Assembly (NCBI RefSeq): GCF_007830595.1
Contig: NZ_VLLD01000008.1
Direction: 5' to 3' (one strand)
DNA length: 64,000 bases
Source: Treponema_B putidum
GTDB lineage: Bacteria > Spirochaetota > Spirochaetia > Treponematales > Treponemataceae
Notes under the pieces: generated by a model
The model's input: only the letters and a program-made list of their open reading frames with translations
Databases searched by the model: none
Told to the model about the DNA's origin: nothing
Program-made: the position numbers and the translations under genes
Shown here: in pieces, positions 34,652-43,813 of the stretch
How positions within the stretch are numbered: the first letter of the stretch is position 1
Layout of the letters: each line of letters begins with the position of its first letter

Positions 34652-34954
34652 TTAAATAAGCATGCGTATAATTTCCGCTAATTTGTCCAGCAAAATATCT
34701 TCTTTGTGTGTATTATGTGCCAGATGATAAAATTTTAATGCTTTTAGTTGTTCATTTTGGTTTGCATAATAGTCGCCTATTCTTGCAAGCCCGTCCGAAT
34801 AACCTGTTGTGATAAATATCCTTTCCGCAGCGAGTATGTCTTTTTTATTATAGAGCTCGTTTCCTCGAAGATTAAGTTTGGCTTTTTGCTCTGAAGTCAA
34901 TGTCTTAACAGGTAATTCGGAGGTTTTGATAAATCCTTCTTCAATTTTTTGCAA
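34652..34954 (-). CDS. Small helical protein, TPR-like, unknown function
   Basis: A 100-residue protein beginning at TTG 34954, with an AAGGA about nine bases upstream. Two helical hairpins resemble a single TPR pair (LNLRGNELYNKKDILAAERI, ALKFYHLAHNTHKEDILLDK). It precedes the larger TPR gene by 79 bases in the same direction and may belong to the same unit. No function recognised. Confidence 0.65.
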   Translation of the reverse strand: MQKIEEGFIKTSELPVKTLTSEQKAKLNLRGNELYNKKDILAAERIFITTGYSDGLARIGDYYANQNEQLKALKFYHLAHNTHKEDILLDKLAEIIRMLI

Positions 34955-35021
34955 TATTCTCTTCCTTAATTAAATAAACATTTTAAACATAACAATATAA
35001 ATATTTAAAAATTTTTATTAT

Positions 35022-35065
35022 ATTGATTGTAAAAATACTACCTATGTTGCATTTTTACAATCAAT
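35022..35065. repeat. Perfect 15-bp inverted repeat
   Basis: ATTGATTGTAAAAAT (35022-35036) and its complement (35051-35065) flank a 14-base loop in an AT-rich gap of 226 bases. It lies downstream of the acidic protein gene and upstream of the small helical protein gene, both on the minus strand, so it may be a terminator or an operator. Nothing else is visible in 34955-35180. Confidence 0.5.
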
Positions 35066-35180
35066 TTTCGAATATTATACCACGAGTCTTAATCTAATTC
35101 AATAACTAATAGAAGAAAAATATAACCGAAAAGTAGAATTTACCTGCTTTTTGGGTATGCAGTAAATTTATTTTTACATA

Positions 35181-35468
35181 TTATTCGTCAAAATCGTTAT
35201 AATCTAGGTCATCATCATCGTCGTCATATTCAAAATCTTCATCGTCATTAAAGTCATCATCAAAATCATCGTCATCAAAGTCTTCATCATCGTCAAAGTC
35301 TTCATCATCATCAAATTCATCGTCATCAAAGTCTTCATCGCCATCGAAATCATCAAAATCATCGTCATCAAAATCATCATCGAAATCGTCATCATCAAAG
35401 TCGTCATTATAAGAATCACTAAAAATTAAGGCCTTATTGAATGTCTCCAATTCAAGATTTTCAAGCAT
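35181..35468 (-). CDS. Extremely acidic Asp/Phe repeat protein
   Basis: A 95-residue protein. After MLENLELETFNKALIFSDS the whole of the chain consists of irregular repeats such as DDFDDDDFDD, with Asp the dominant residue and Phe spaced every 4-8 residues. An AAGGAG before ATG 35468 supports real translation. The periodic Phe in an Asp background suggests a disordered chain that could bind cations or basic proteins; this is inference, as no family is recognised. The repetitive GATGAT-type DNA is prone to slippage. Confidence 0.7.
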   Translation of the reverse strand: MLENLELETFNKALIFSDSYNDDFDDDDFDDDFDDDDFDDFDGDEDFDDDEFDDDEDFDDDEDFDDDDFDDDFNDDEDFEYDDDDDDLDYNDFDE

Positions 35469-35579
35469 AAGTAACTCCTTGTACTACTATTAGTTTATAT
35501 CTATATAATTATAATAGATGAGAGCTTATATTTTTGTCAACTAGATAATATCAAATTCTTGTCTTTTTTATATAATTTA

Positions 35580-36692
35580 TTACCGTATTTTATAGACCAG
35601 TAAGCCCGAGCGGCCTGTTTCAAAAAAATTCTGTTCTTCCCATGCGGAAATTATTGCGCCGTTTTTTATTATAAAGTAGGTATAGATAAAGTTTTCAGGT
35701 AGCTTAGGCAGTTTTAATTCTTCCCATTCCTGTGTTTGAGGTTCAAAATAAAATAATTCTCCCGTTTCTAAAAGAAGAGCTTTAATCTTATCTTCAGCCT
35801 TAAATTCGCAGACTGAAGCGGTAATTTCAAAGTCGCCTTTGTATGAGTTTTTAGAGTTTTGGTAAAAAATTACTTGTTTTGTATTTAAATCTTCCGAAAA
35901 GAATTCGGCCTTTACGTTTTTTTGAGTTTGCTGTAAGATTTTATCTATTCCGTCTTCATCTGATACAATAGGAGAAGATGCATTTATAAATTCTTCTTGG
36001 CTTATTTTAAAATAGTTTCCTTTTAATAGTTCTTCAAACGAAAAAAATGAAAAATAGTCAAAACTGACATGATCGTTTTTTTCCGTTTTAAAAGCCGTAA
36101 ACCATTTTTTATTGAACTCAAGAGCCGATAACTGCGAAGTATTTTCAAGGTTAAAGGTTTTAGGTGTGATAAGGCTTAAAAGCTCGCCATTGACGCTATT
36201 ATAGCGTAATAGGCGTGAAGGGCTTTCATCTTGAATAACCGGAGAAAAGATGGTGTTTGTATATAGCCTTATAAGGCTTCCAACGTCGGTTTTATAAAAA
36301 CCGTCCGCTGTTTTTGCATAAAATTCGCTCTTTACTTCTATTTTGGGTTCTTCATCAATAGTAAATGCGGGCAAGATTCCGGCCTTATTTACGAGAAAGA
36401 GGGGCGGATCATACATCAGCCCTAATCCTGAAACTCTTATAGCTTCCGTCCATGGTAAAAAATCGGTTCTTGGTGCTTCATCAGGTGAATTTATTTTTTT
36501 TAATGCCGGCACCTCTAAAGTTTCATCTTGAGTAAAATAATACCAAGCTGAGGTAATAGGTATAGCGGGACTTTCTTGATTTTCCGGTTTGTTTATATTT
36601 TCGGCTTCGGCCGACTTATTTGTACACGAGGCAAACAAGAGGGCTAAAGCCGATAATACCGTAAAGATTGTTTTTTGCGATAAACTATGCAA
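35580..36692 (-). CDS. Hypothetical lipoprotein
   Basis: A 370-residue lipoprotein with signal peptide and lipobox LFASC (Cys23). After a Ser/Glu/Pro-rich stretch, the mature part contains repeated beta-strand segments (FLPWTEAIRVSGLGLMYDPP, RLLRYNSVNGELLSLITPKT, GELFYFEPQTQEWEELKLP). No domain is recognised. Its ATG lies 8 bases inside the upstream ridA gene, so it is likely cotranscribed with it. Confidence 0.75.
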   Translation of the reverse strand: MHSLSQKTIFTVLSALALLFASCTNKSAEAENINKPENQESPAIPITSAWYYFTQDETLEVPALKKINSPDEAPRTDFLPWTEAIRVSGLGLMYDPPLFLVNKAGILPAFTIDEEPKIEVKSEFYAKTADGFYKTDVGSLIRLYTNTIFSPVIQDESPSRLLRYNSVNGELLSLITPKTFNLENTSQLSALEFNKKWFTAFKTEKNDHVSFDYFSFFSFEELLKGNYFKISQEEFINASSPIVSDEDGIDKILQQTQKNVKAEFFSEDLNTKQVIFYQNSKNSYKGDFEITASVCEFKAEDKIKALLLETGELFYFEPQTQEWEELKLPKLPENFIYTYFIIKNGAIISAWEEQNFFETGRSGLLVYKIR

Positions 36693-37062
36693 GGGCGATT
36701 ACTTCTATTTCTACAAGGGCATCTTTAGGAAGGCGTGCAACTTGTACGGCAGATCTTGCCGGATGGTTTGAAGATCCGAAGATTTCTGCATATACTTCAT
36801 TCATTGCAGCAAAGTTATTCATATCGCTTAAAAAGACGGTGGTTTTTATTGCCTTATCTATGCTTGTTCCGGCTTGTTCCAAAATAGCTTTTACATTGAG
36901 CAAGGACTGGCGCGTTTGGGCTTTAATTCCTTCAGGAAAGGCTCCCGTAGCAGGATCCAAAGGAATTTGTCCCGATGTAAACACAAGGCCGTTTGCCTTA
37001 ATTCCCTGAGAATAGGGGCCGATAGCTGAAGGGGCTTTGTTTGTTGCGATAATTTCTTTCAT
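36685..37062 (-). CDS. ridA: RidA family reactive imine/enamine deaminase
   Basis: A 125-residue protein with the RidA/YjgF signatures: APSAIGPYSQGIKANGLVFT, GQIPLDPATG, the TTVFLSDMNNFAAMNEVYAE segment, the active-site Arg in HPARSAVQVARLP, and EIEVIALA at the end. RidA hydrolyses 2-aminoacrylate produced by PLP enzymes such as threonine dehydratase. Length is normal. It overlaps the following lipoprotein gene by 8 bases. Confidence 0.95.
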   Translation of the reverse strand: MKEIIATNKAPSAIGPYSQGIKANGLVFTSGQIPLDPATGAFPEGIKAQTRQSLLNVKAILEQAGTSIDKAIKTTVFLSDMNNFAAMNEVYAEIFGSSNHPARSAVQVARLPKDALVEIEVIALA

Positions 37063-37332
37063 ATTTGATACTCCTAAAAATAAAATTTTATGTAAATATT
37101 CTACTCGTTTAAGGCCTTATAGTCAAGGCCGGCATGGTTGTGTATCTTGCCGGTGCATTCCCTTGTATTTTCTTTAAAGTTAAATTCAACCTAAAAAAAA
37201 GTTATTCATCACGTAAAAATCTAACACATTCTTGTTATTATGATATTAACAATTTCAGCACCCCCGCTTGAAAAAATGCCTTACTTTGAATATACTCGCA
37301 GAATAATTTTCATTTATTTTGGAGTTTTTTAG

Positions 37333-38478
37333 ATGGAAAGTAAATCTTTTTTTAAGAAAGAAATCGGGCTTGAAAACTTTATCTTTTTAGTATGTTTTTT
37401 TGCCTTCTTTTTCGGTGTCGGCTCGGTTATGGGCGGCGTAAATATGATTAAGACAATGATGGAAACAGGCTTTGACTTACTTATCAATATCTGTTTGTAC
37501 TTAATGGCGGTTGCCGTATTGGCCGGAGCCGTATCGGGGCTTTTTTCGGAATTCGGTACCGTTGCTTTGATTAACAAAATCTTGTACAAATTGATGAAAC
37601 CCTTGTATGACTTGCCGGGTGCTTCTTCCCTAGGTATCTTAAACTGCTTTTTGTCGGATAATCCTGCAATTTTAACCCTTGCCGATGACGATAATTTTAG
37701 GCGTTATTTTAAACAATACCAGCTTCCTGCCCTTACAAACCTCGGAACGGCCTTCGGAATGGGATTGATTACCACAACGGCAATGATGGGACTAAACATA
37801 AAATCGGCGGTTCCGGCGGCTTTGATTGGAAATGTCGGAGCAATAGCAGGAAGTATAGTTTCAGTCCGCTTGATGATTTACTTTTCAAAAAAACGCTACG
37901 GAACGGAAGCCCTTGTTTCTACAAAACGAGTTGACCCCATCCCCGAAAAAATGCGTCCCGTAAGGGCAGGCGGTGCCGGAAGCCGATTTATTCAGGCCTT
38001 GCTTGACGGCGGAAAATCGGGAGTCAGCATGGGCATAGCTATTATTCCGGGTGTAGTAATTATCTGTACAATAGTCATAATGCTTACAAACGGCCCAAGC
38101 GCAGATGGTACATATACGGGAGCCGCCCGCGAAGGTATAGCCCTTCTTCCATGGATAGGCAAAAAGATAAGTTTTATCTTGAATCCGATTTACGGCTTCA
38201 GCACCCCTGAGGCTATCTCCGTTCCGATTACAGCACTCGGTTCTACAGGCGCCGCATTAGGCATTGTAAAAGAAATGTCTTTAATGGGAAAAATAAATGC
38301 AAACGATATAGCAGTTTTTACAGCTATCTGTATGTGCTGGAGCGGTTATATTTCTACCCATATTGCAATGATGGATGCCCTTGATACAAAGGAGATGACC
38401 GGAAAAGCTATTTTAAGCCACACCATCGGCGGCCTCTTTGCAGGTTTTGTAGCCCACATTATAGCCTTTATACTTTAA
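37333..38478 (+). CDS. Nucleoside-recognition (Gate) domain membrane transporter
   Basis: A 381-residue integral membrane protein with about eight to nine hydrophobic segments and Gate-domain features (ILNCFLSDNPAILTLADD, TNLGTAFGMGLITTTAMMG, VPAALIGNVGAIAGSIVSV, GFSTPEAISVPITALGS). Gate-domain proteins are related to nucleoside and ion permeases; the substrate is uncertain. GGAG precedes ATG 37333. The cobyric-acid-synthase-like gene begins 5 bases after its stop, indicating an operon. No B12 riboswitch signature was found upstream, and 37063-37332 holds only a GCCGGC-based short inverted repeat. Confidence 0.82.
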   Translation: MESKSFFKKEIGLENFIFLVCFFAFFFGVGSVMGGVNMIKTMMETGFDLLINICLYLMAVAVLAGAVSGLFSEFGTVALINKILYKLMKPLYDLPGASSLGILNCFLSDNPAILTLADDDNFRRYFKQYQLPALTNLGTAFGMGLITTTAMMGLNIKSAVPAALIGNVGAIAGSIVSVRLMIYFSKKRYGTEALVSTKRVDPIPEKMRPVRAGGAGSRFIQALLDGGKSGVSMGIAIIPGVVIICTIVIMLTNGPSADGTYTGAAREGIALLPWIGKKISFILNPIYGFSTPEAISVPITALGSTGAALGIVKEMSLMGKINANDIAVFTAICMCWSGYISTHIAMMDALDTKEMTGKAILSHTIGGLFAGFVAHIIAFIL

Positions 38479-38482
38479 TATA

Positions 38483-39346
38483 ATGGCAAGTATAATGATT
38501 CAAGGGACAACCTCTTCTGCGGGTAAGTCCCTTTTTTGTACGGGCCTTTGTAGAATCTTTAAAAAGAAAGGCTTAAAAGTTGTTCCCTTTAAATCCCAAA
38601 ATATGTCCTCGATTTTTTTTACCGCATTTGACGGAAAAAAGATAAGCAGTGCCCAAGCCCTTCAAGCGAGGGCTGCCGGTATTGAGCCCCGTCCCGAAAT
38701 GAATCCCATTCTCCTCATCCCCAAAACTGATGTAGGCTCTAAGGTTATAATCCTAGGAGAAGAAAAAAAGGAGATGAAGGCGAGGGAGTATTTTGAGTAT
38801 AAAAAGACCTGCAAACCTATGATATTGGAAACCTTTCAAAAACTTGAAAGGGAAAACGATATTGTAGTTATAGAGGGAGCAGGGAGTCCTGCCGAAATAA
38901 ACCTAAACCAAAATGACATAGTCAACATGGGCATGGCCGAGATGGCCGATGCTCCGGTTCTCTTGATTGCCGACATAGACAGGGGCGGAGTCTTTGCCCA
39001 GCTCTACGGAACAGTAATGCTCCTCCCTGAAAAAGATAGAAAAAGGATTAAGGGCATGATTATAAATAAATTCCGCGGAGACAAGAGCCTATTAGATCCC
39101 GGCATCAAGATGATTGAAGACCTTGTAAAGATTCCTGTGATAGCAACCATCCCCTACATGCACTTGGAACTTGCCGATGAGGACAGCCTCATAGACGATG
39201 ATAAAAAATGCAATACCCAAGCCCAAAGCGAGGAAGAGCTGGAAAAAGAGCTGGATAAACTCGCCCGCCTCATCGAAGAGAACAGCGATATGGAGTTTAT
39301 CTTTAAGACAGCCGGGCTTAAAGCCGGGCTTAAAGCCGGGCTTTAG
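38483..39346 (+). CDS. Truncated cobyric acid synthase-like protein (CobQ/CbiP N-terminal domain)
   Basis: A 287-residue protein matching the ATP-binding half of CobQ/CbiP: GTTSSAGKSLFCTGL, PFKSQNMSSIFFTAFDG, MNPILLIPKTDVGSKVI, VVIEGAGSPAEINL, LLIADIDRGGVFAQLYG, and IATIPYMHLELADEDSL. Complete enzymes of about 490 residues then carry a glutaminase domain that is absent here; the chain ends in AGLKAGLKAGL, encoded by a 12-base tandem repeat. It may be a decayed gene, or an enzyme using a separate glutaminase or free ammonia. Five-base spacing from the transporter gene suggests cobamide or nucleoside salvage. Confidence 0.78.
   Translation: MASIMIQGTTSSAGKSLFCTGLCRIFKKKGLKVVPFKSQNMSSIFFTAFDGKKISSAQALQARAAGIEPRPEMNPILLIPKTDVGSKVIILGEEKKEMKAREYFEYKKTCKPMILETFQKLERENDIVVIEGAGSPAEINLNQNDIVNMGMAEMADAPVLLIADIDRGGVFAQLYGTVMLLPEKDRKRIKGMIINKFRGDKSLLDPGIKMIEDLVKIPVIATIPYMHLELADEDSLIDDDKKCNTQAQSEEELEKELDKLARLIEENSDMEFIFKTAGLKAGLKAGL
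39311..39346 (+). repeat. Three 12-base tandem repeats at the end of the CobQ-like gene
   Basis: GCCGGGCTTAAA occurs at 39311 and 39323, and a third unit, GCCGGGCTTTAG, at 39335-39346 supplies the stop codon. The units encode AGLK. The truncation of the gene lies at or near these repeats. Confidence 0.85.
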
Positions 39347-39350
39347 CCCT

Positions 39351-39374
39351 GGCTGTAAAGCCGGCTTTACAGCC
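39351..39374. terminator. Perfect 24-base palindrome between convergent genes
   Basis: GGCTGTAAAGCC is followed directly by its own complement GGCTTTACAGCC. It sits 4 bases after the CobQ-like stop and 11 bases before the end of the minus-strand beta-helix gene. It may be a shared terminator without T-run or a binding site. Its sequence resembles the adjacent 12-base repeats. Confidence 0.55.
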
Positions 39375-39385
39375 AATTATTGCGT

Positions 39386-42300
39386 CTAGTTCTTCTTTTT
39401 TAAATGACCGGCAGAGTCAACCTCCCATTCTTCTGTTCCCTTCTTTGTAACTTTAAATTTATTTGCATTGACACCGGTATTGCCTGTTAGTACTTGGGTC
39501 GACGCCTTGTATTTAGACTTGGGCACGGTAATTCTTGCAGCTTGGTTTTGATCTGCATCTAAGGTACTGCCAACATTTATTGCTGTTGAATTATTTAAAT
39601 AGACATCATTTTTACCGTGTATATGCTCATCTCCATCGGTTGAAGGGGTTATTTTAGCAGAGCCGGACATATTGAAGATACCGTTATTGTAAACTGCTCC
39701 CCCTTCCTTGGCTTCGTTTCCTGTAATTGTTCCGCCTTCCATTGTGAGAGTTCCTAAATTACATATACCGCCTCCAAAACCGGTATGAGTATCGTTGTTT
39801 TTATTCTTTGCTATATTATTCTTTATTTCACACGAATCTTTTATGATAAGCGTGCTGCCTGATTTAATATAAATTCCGCCGCCTCCGCTATCTGTATCAG
39901 AATTTTTTGATTCATTGTTGAATATTTTTGTGTTACCTTTTAATACAAGATTTCCATTCTCTATATATATACCTCCACCTTGTCCAAAAGAAAAGCATAT
40001 ATTATGACTTATTTCAGCGTTACCTTCAATTATATTTTCACCTGAATTGGTAGCAATGTAAATTCCGGCTCCATTATATGCTCCATTGTCTTTTATTGTG
40101 GATGTTCCCTTTATCCATAACCGCCCATTATGTGAAAGATTCTTTATATAAATTGCACCGCCCATTCCAGTACCTGTATTACTTTTACATTCCTTTATAG
40201 TTACATTTTCAATTTCTAATGATGCTTCTTCTACATATACTCCTACCCCAATGCCTTCTTTTCCTTTTTTAAGAGTTATATCTTTTAATTTAAGAGTTAC
40301 TCCGTTAGAAACCTTGAATATCCTGCATTTTTCATTGGCATTAAGAGTTATATTAGAATTTTTGCCTATAACAGTTACATTCCTATTTACGTTAATTTCA
40401 TCAGTGGATACGGTAGCGGTAAGGTTTGTTTCTGTCCCATCCACTATAATAACCTCAGCCCCGCCGGTCTTTTCAACTTCGGTTTTTAACTCTGCCCAAG
40501 TTGTAACTGTCTTACTACTATTTTCTTCCAATTGTCCGGCTGTATTTATTTTCCACTTTTTACCGTCTGGAGGTTGATCGGTAACCTTGAATTTAGATAC
40601 TTTATCTGCAAGAGTAACACCGGAAGCGGCTGTTAAGACAGTGATTGTAGGAGTAAGGGCTGAAGGATAATTCATAGGACTTATTCGGGCAACAGCGGCT
40701 TCCGATAAATTTCCCGTGATTGTGATTACCTTGTCTGCAGGGAGATAAACATCATTTTTGTCTGCATCAATAGTTATCTTTGCAGAACCGGAGATTTTGA
40801 AAGTTCCGTTATTGTAGACTGCTCCTCCATGTTGCGCCTCATTATCTTTTATTTCCCCGCCTTCTATTGTGAGAGTTCCTAAATTACATATACCGCCTCC
40901 AAAACCGGTAAGAGAAGTACCGTCGGATTTTTTTGCCTTGTTTCCCTCGATAAGACAAGAACCTTTTATAGTAAGGGTTCCATTTGGCGAAATATAAACA
41001 CCTCCTCCGCCTGCAGCACCAACCCTTGATTCATTATTTAATATTTTTGCATTACCCTGTAAAACAAGAGCCCCCTTATGGATATATATACCCCCTCCTT
41101 GACCGTTACTTTGACAAATATTACCCCTTATTTCAGCGTTACCTTCAATTATGTTTTCACCTGAAGTGATGTCAATGTAAATTCCGGCTCCTAATTCTGC
41201 TTGATTGTTTTCTATTTTTGAGTTACCCTTTATCAATAATCTCCTATCAGAAGAATTACTTATATAAATTGCACCGCCTTTTCCTGAATTTTTTTCATTC
41301 TTACATTCAGTTATAGTTACATCTTCAATTTCTAATGATGCTCCTGTTACATGTACTCCTGCCCCGAGGCCGGTAATACTTTTTCCTTTTTTAAGAGTTA
41401 TATCTTTTAGCGTAAGAGTTGCCCCGTTAAAAACATTGAATATTCTATGTTTGTAATTTGCATCGAGTATAGCCGCACCTTCGCCCTTAATTGTAAGGTC
41501 TTTATTTATTAAAATTTCCGAAGTGTTCTCATCGGCTGTAAGAGTAGTTTTTACGGTTATGGTATTGCCGGAGCTTGCTGCAGTTACGGCATCTTGAAGT
41601 CCTTGCCAGCTCGTAATTTCAGTTGCCTCTTTTTTTAGTACAAGAGCATTTAGTGTAGAATCCCTTTGAAGCGACCAAGTTTGTCCCGATTTTTGAGTTA
41701 AACTAAATTTGGATATGTCCCCATCATTCAAGGCATAACCTTCGCCTTTTACTACCTGCCTACCGGCAGTATATGTATTGTCTGCAGGTGTTATTCTAGC
41801 GACGGAGGCTTCCGATAAATTTCCTGTAATTGTAATTACTTTTCCTGCAGGGAGGTAAACATCGTTTTTTCCTAGGGTATTTTCATCGGGGGCTGCAGAA
41901 GGCACTATCTGTGCAGAACCGGAGATTTTGAGGGTTCCGCTGTTATAGATGGCTCCGCCTAAACCGTTAGGAGAAATAATCTTATTGTCTTTTATTATAG
42001 AATTCCCTTTAATATCAATATTACCTGTTGAAGATATCGCTCCTCCTGCCATACCGGCTTCCGAATCCTTTATATCCGTATTGTTGAGGGTTAAAACCGA
42101 GTTGATGTCGGCTTTTATAGCCCCGCCTGTAGCCTCATAAGTATTTCCTTCAATTTTTCCGTTTTGAAGAGTGAGGCCGGTCAAGTTTAAAGTTGCTCCG
42201 CTTTTTATATTGAAAATACGATGAGAGGGATTAGGCTTATTAGAGCCGTCCTTATTAGCATCTATAATGCTGCCGGCCTTTCCGCTTAAGCCTTGGATAT

Positions 42301-43795
42301 TTATTTTTTTGCTTACCTCAAATTCTCCCGAATTATTTGCTTCATTTGTTGAAGTTATATTCCCGTTTATATAAATAGTATCCCCGTCAGAAGCCTTTTT
42401 CACAGTCTTTTTAAGAATCTGCCATGAACCATTACCGGCACGTACTTCTTTTTTTATTTTATAGTAATAAGTCTTTTCATCGCTGTCGGTATAATTAGGC
42501 CCGCTTGCCTTTAATTTAACCTCGTATATTTCATCCACTCCCGGAATCGGGTCCAGTAATATCTTTGTAGAGTTTCCGTCTTGTTGGCTGCTGCCTGTAG
42601 GCCCTGTAAAATCTGCGGGCGCCGGAGTAGAAGTTGAAAGTTTTACCTCAGCATTTATGGTTACACCGTCAGGATAAGCGTCATTATGAGCTTTTAGAAT
42701 AACAGGGTTTCCAAAACATGAAGATATATGAATCGGATTCGCAAATGTTCCTGTGCTCAATGCACTTTCATTATCTTTATAGACTCCGTAATTTGTTAAT
42801 TCACCCATGGCAGAATGATAAGAAATTTTCGGGGTAGGAAGTTTTGCTAAATTGGTTACACCTGAAGTTTCATCAGAAGCAAGGCCTCGCAAATCTTTTA
42901 CTTTAACCTTATAACTCAAGCTCTGTTTGGTTTTTACCCCCGTTTTTATACAGAGCATCCATTTTCTATCATCAGAATTCGCAGCAGGGATAGACGGAAA
43001 GCTTGTTGGTCCTCCTCCTGTTATTTCTTCGTTTGCAAGTTGTTTGATTTCTTCATTAGTAGGAATAAGGATTCCCTGAGAGCCGCTCACATCGAAGCCT
43101 TCTTTTGTTAATTTTACCTGAATAGGGGCTTTTTGGTTTTCTCCTTCAGTGAAGTAAACCTCAGATATATCTCCATGGAGTGAAGTATCTATTGAATTAG
43201 CAGGTACTGCAAATTTAAAGATTAAAACATAATACGAATTTTCCCCATCTTCTATTTTTCCTGTAGTAACCCATTCCGGTTTAGGAGGAACCGTGTTAGC
43301 CCTAAGTTTATAATTATAGTTTTGTACAAATCTTCGGTTATCTTTTTTATTGTAAAGTTTTATTTTAGGATTAAGGTTCGCCTTACCTTGTTCGTTTTTA
43401 AGTAAAAAATCTTTTTTATAAGTGAGCTCGATTCTATCGTAACTTGTTTGGGTTAAAGTATAATCTTCTCCAAATTTAGGCCTTCCTCCGCTTTTACCAT
43501 TTACGTTTTTATCAAAGACGATAATATCATCCGGAGCGTTCGAATCACCGGGCATTAAAAATTCAAATTTTTGGGAGTTATTAAGTTTAAAATAAATGTG
43601 TGCATCTTCGCCGGAGGGCAAGGCGAAAAAGTCGTCTTTGTCAATCGGAAGTCCGGAGGGAATCTCAATCTCGGTTATATTTGCAGTATTTGCCCAATAG
43701 GAAAAAGTTTTATCAATATCGTCAAGAAGCTGCTTGCATGATGTTAAACTTACTAAAAGCAGCAACGGTAAAAATTTAGTTAAAATTTTTTTCAT
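39386..43795 (-). CDS. Large repetitive beta-helix surface lipoprotein
   Basis: A 1469-residue lipoprotein (lipobox SLTSC, Cys20). Residues 1-440 are beta-rich with immunoglobulin-like segments. From about 457 there are three related modules of about 270-370 residues (roughly 457-725, 726-1095, 1098-1469). Each begins with a W-x-x-L segment, then a strand ladder with GGAIY, GGGIYI and GNEAxxGGAVYNNG motifs typical of parallel beta-helix (polymorphic-membrane-protein or pectate-lyase-like) proteins, and ends in a KFxxTxx...W segment. GGAG precedes the ATG. It follows an outer-membrane protein gene by 18 bases. An adhesin or surface role is inferred. Confidence 0.8.
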   Translation of the reverse strand: MKKILTKFLPLLLLVSLTSCKQLLDDIDKTFSYWANTANITEIEIPSGLPIDKDDFFALPSGEDAHIYFKLNNSQKFEFLMPGDSNAPDDIIVFDKNVNGKSGGRPKFGEDYTLTQTSYDRIELTYKKDFLLKNEQGKANLNPKIKLYNKKDNRRFVQNYNYKLRANTVPPKPEWVTTGKIEDGENSYYVLIFKFAVPANSIDTSLHGDISEVYFTEGENQKAPIQVKLTKEGFDVSGSQGILIPTNEEIKQLANEEITGGGPTSFPSIPAANSDDRKWMLCIKTGVKTKQSLSYKVKVKDLRGLASDETSGVTNLAKLPTPKISYHSAMGELTNYGVYKDNESALSTGTFANPIHISSCFGNPVILKAHNDAYPDGVTINAEVKLSTSTPAPADFTGPTGSSQQDGNSTKILLDPIPGVDEIYEVKLKASGPNYTDSDEKTYYYKIKKEVRAGNGSWQILKKTVKKASDGDTIYINGNITSTNEANNSGEFEVSKKINIQGLSGKAGSIIDANKDGSNKPNPSHRIFNIKSGATLNLTGLTLQNGKIEGNTYEATGGAIKADINSVLTLNNTDIKDSEAGMAGGAISSTGNIDIKGNSIIKDNKIISPNGLGGAIYNSGTLKISGSAQIVPSAAPDENTLGKNDVYLPAGKVITITGNLSEASVARITPADNTYTAGRQVVKGEGYALNDGDISKFSLTQKSGQTWSLQRDSTLNALVLKKEATEITSWQGLQDAVTAASSGNTITVKTTLTADENTSEILINKDLTIKGEGAAILDANYKHRIFNVFNGATLTLKDITLKKGKSITGLGAGVHVTGASLEIEDVTITECKNEKNSGKGGAIYISNSSDRRLLIKGNSKIENNQAELGAGIYIDITSGENIIEGNAEIRGNICQSNGQGGGIYIHKGALVLQGNAKILNNESRVGAAGGGGVYISPNGTLTIKGSCLIEGNKAKKSDGTSLTGFGGGICNLGTLTIEGGEIKDNEAQHGGAVYNNGTFKISGSAKITIDADKNDVYLPADKVITITGNLSEAAVARISPMNYPSALTPTITVLTAASGVTLADKVSKFKVTDQPPDGKKWKINTAGQLEENSSKTVTTWAELKTEVEKTGGAEVIIVDGTETNLTATVSTDEINVNRNVTVIGKNSNITLNANEKCRIFKVSNGVTLKLKDITLKKGKEGIGVGVYVEEASLEIENVTIKECKSNTGTGMGGAIYIKNLSHNGRLWIKGTSTIKDNGAYNGAGIYIATNSGENIIEGNAEISHNICFSFGQGGGIYIENGNLVLKGNTKIFNNESKNSDTDSGGGGIYIKSGSTLIIKDSCEIKNNIAKNKNNDTHTGFGGGICNLGTLTMEGGTITGNEAKEGGAVYNNGIFNMSGSAKITPSTDGDEHIHGKNDVYLNNSTAINVGSTLDADQNQAARITVPKSKYKASTQVLTGNTGVNANKFKVTKKGTEEWEVDSAGHLKKKN
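39741..40910 (-). repeat. Identical 45-base direct repeats inside the beta-helix gene
   Basis: Bases 39741-39785 and 40866-40910 are identical and start 1125 bases apart, exactly 375 codons. They encode the same G-F-G-G-G-I-C-N-L-G-T-L-T segment of two modules. Recombination between them would remove 375 residues in frame. Confidence 0.85.
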
Positions 43796-43813
43796 TTCTA
43801 TTTCTCCTATAGG

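Noticed and set aside
35204..35419. A Met/Ile/Leu/Thr-rich frame inside the acidic protein gene on the same strand
   Set aside because: It is another reading frame of the GAT/GAC repeats, without ribosome site or sensible composition.
37063..37332. Possible cobalamin or purine riboswitch upstream of the transporter and CobQ-like genes
   Set aside because: No B12-box or purine-aptamer core was found; only a short GCCGGC inverted repeat is present.
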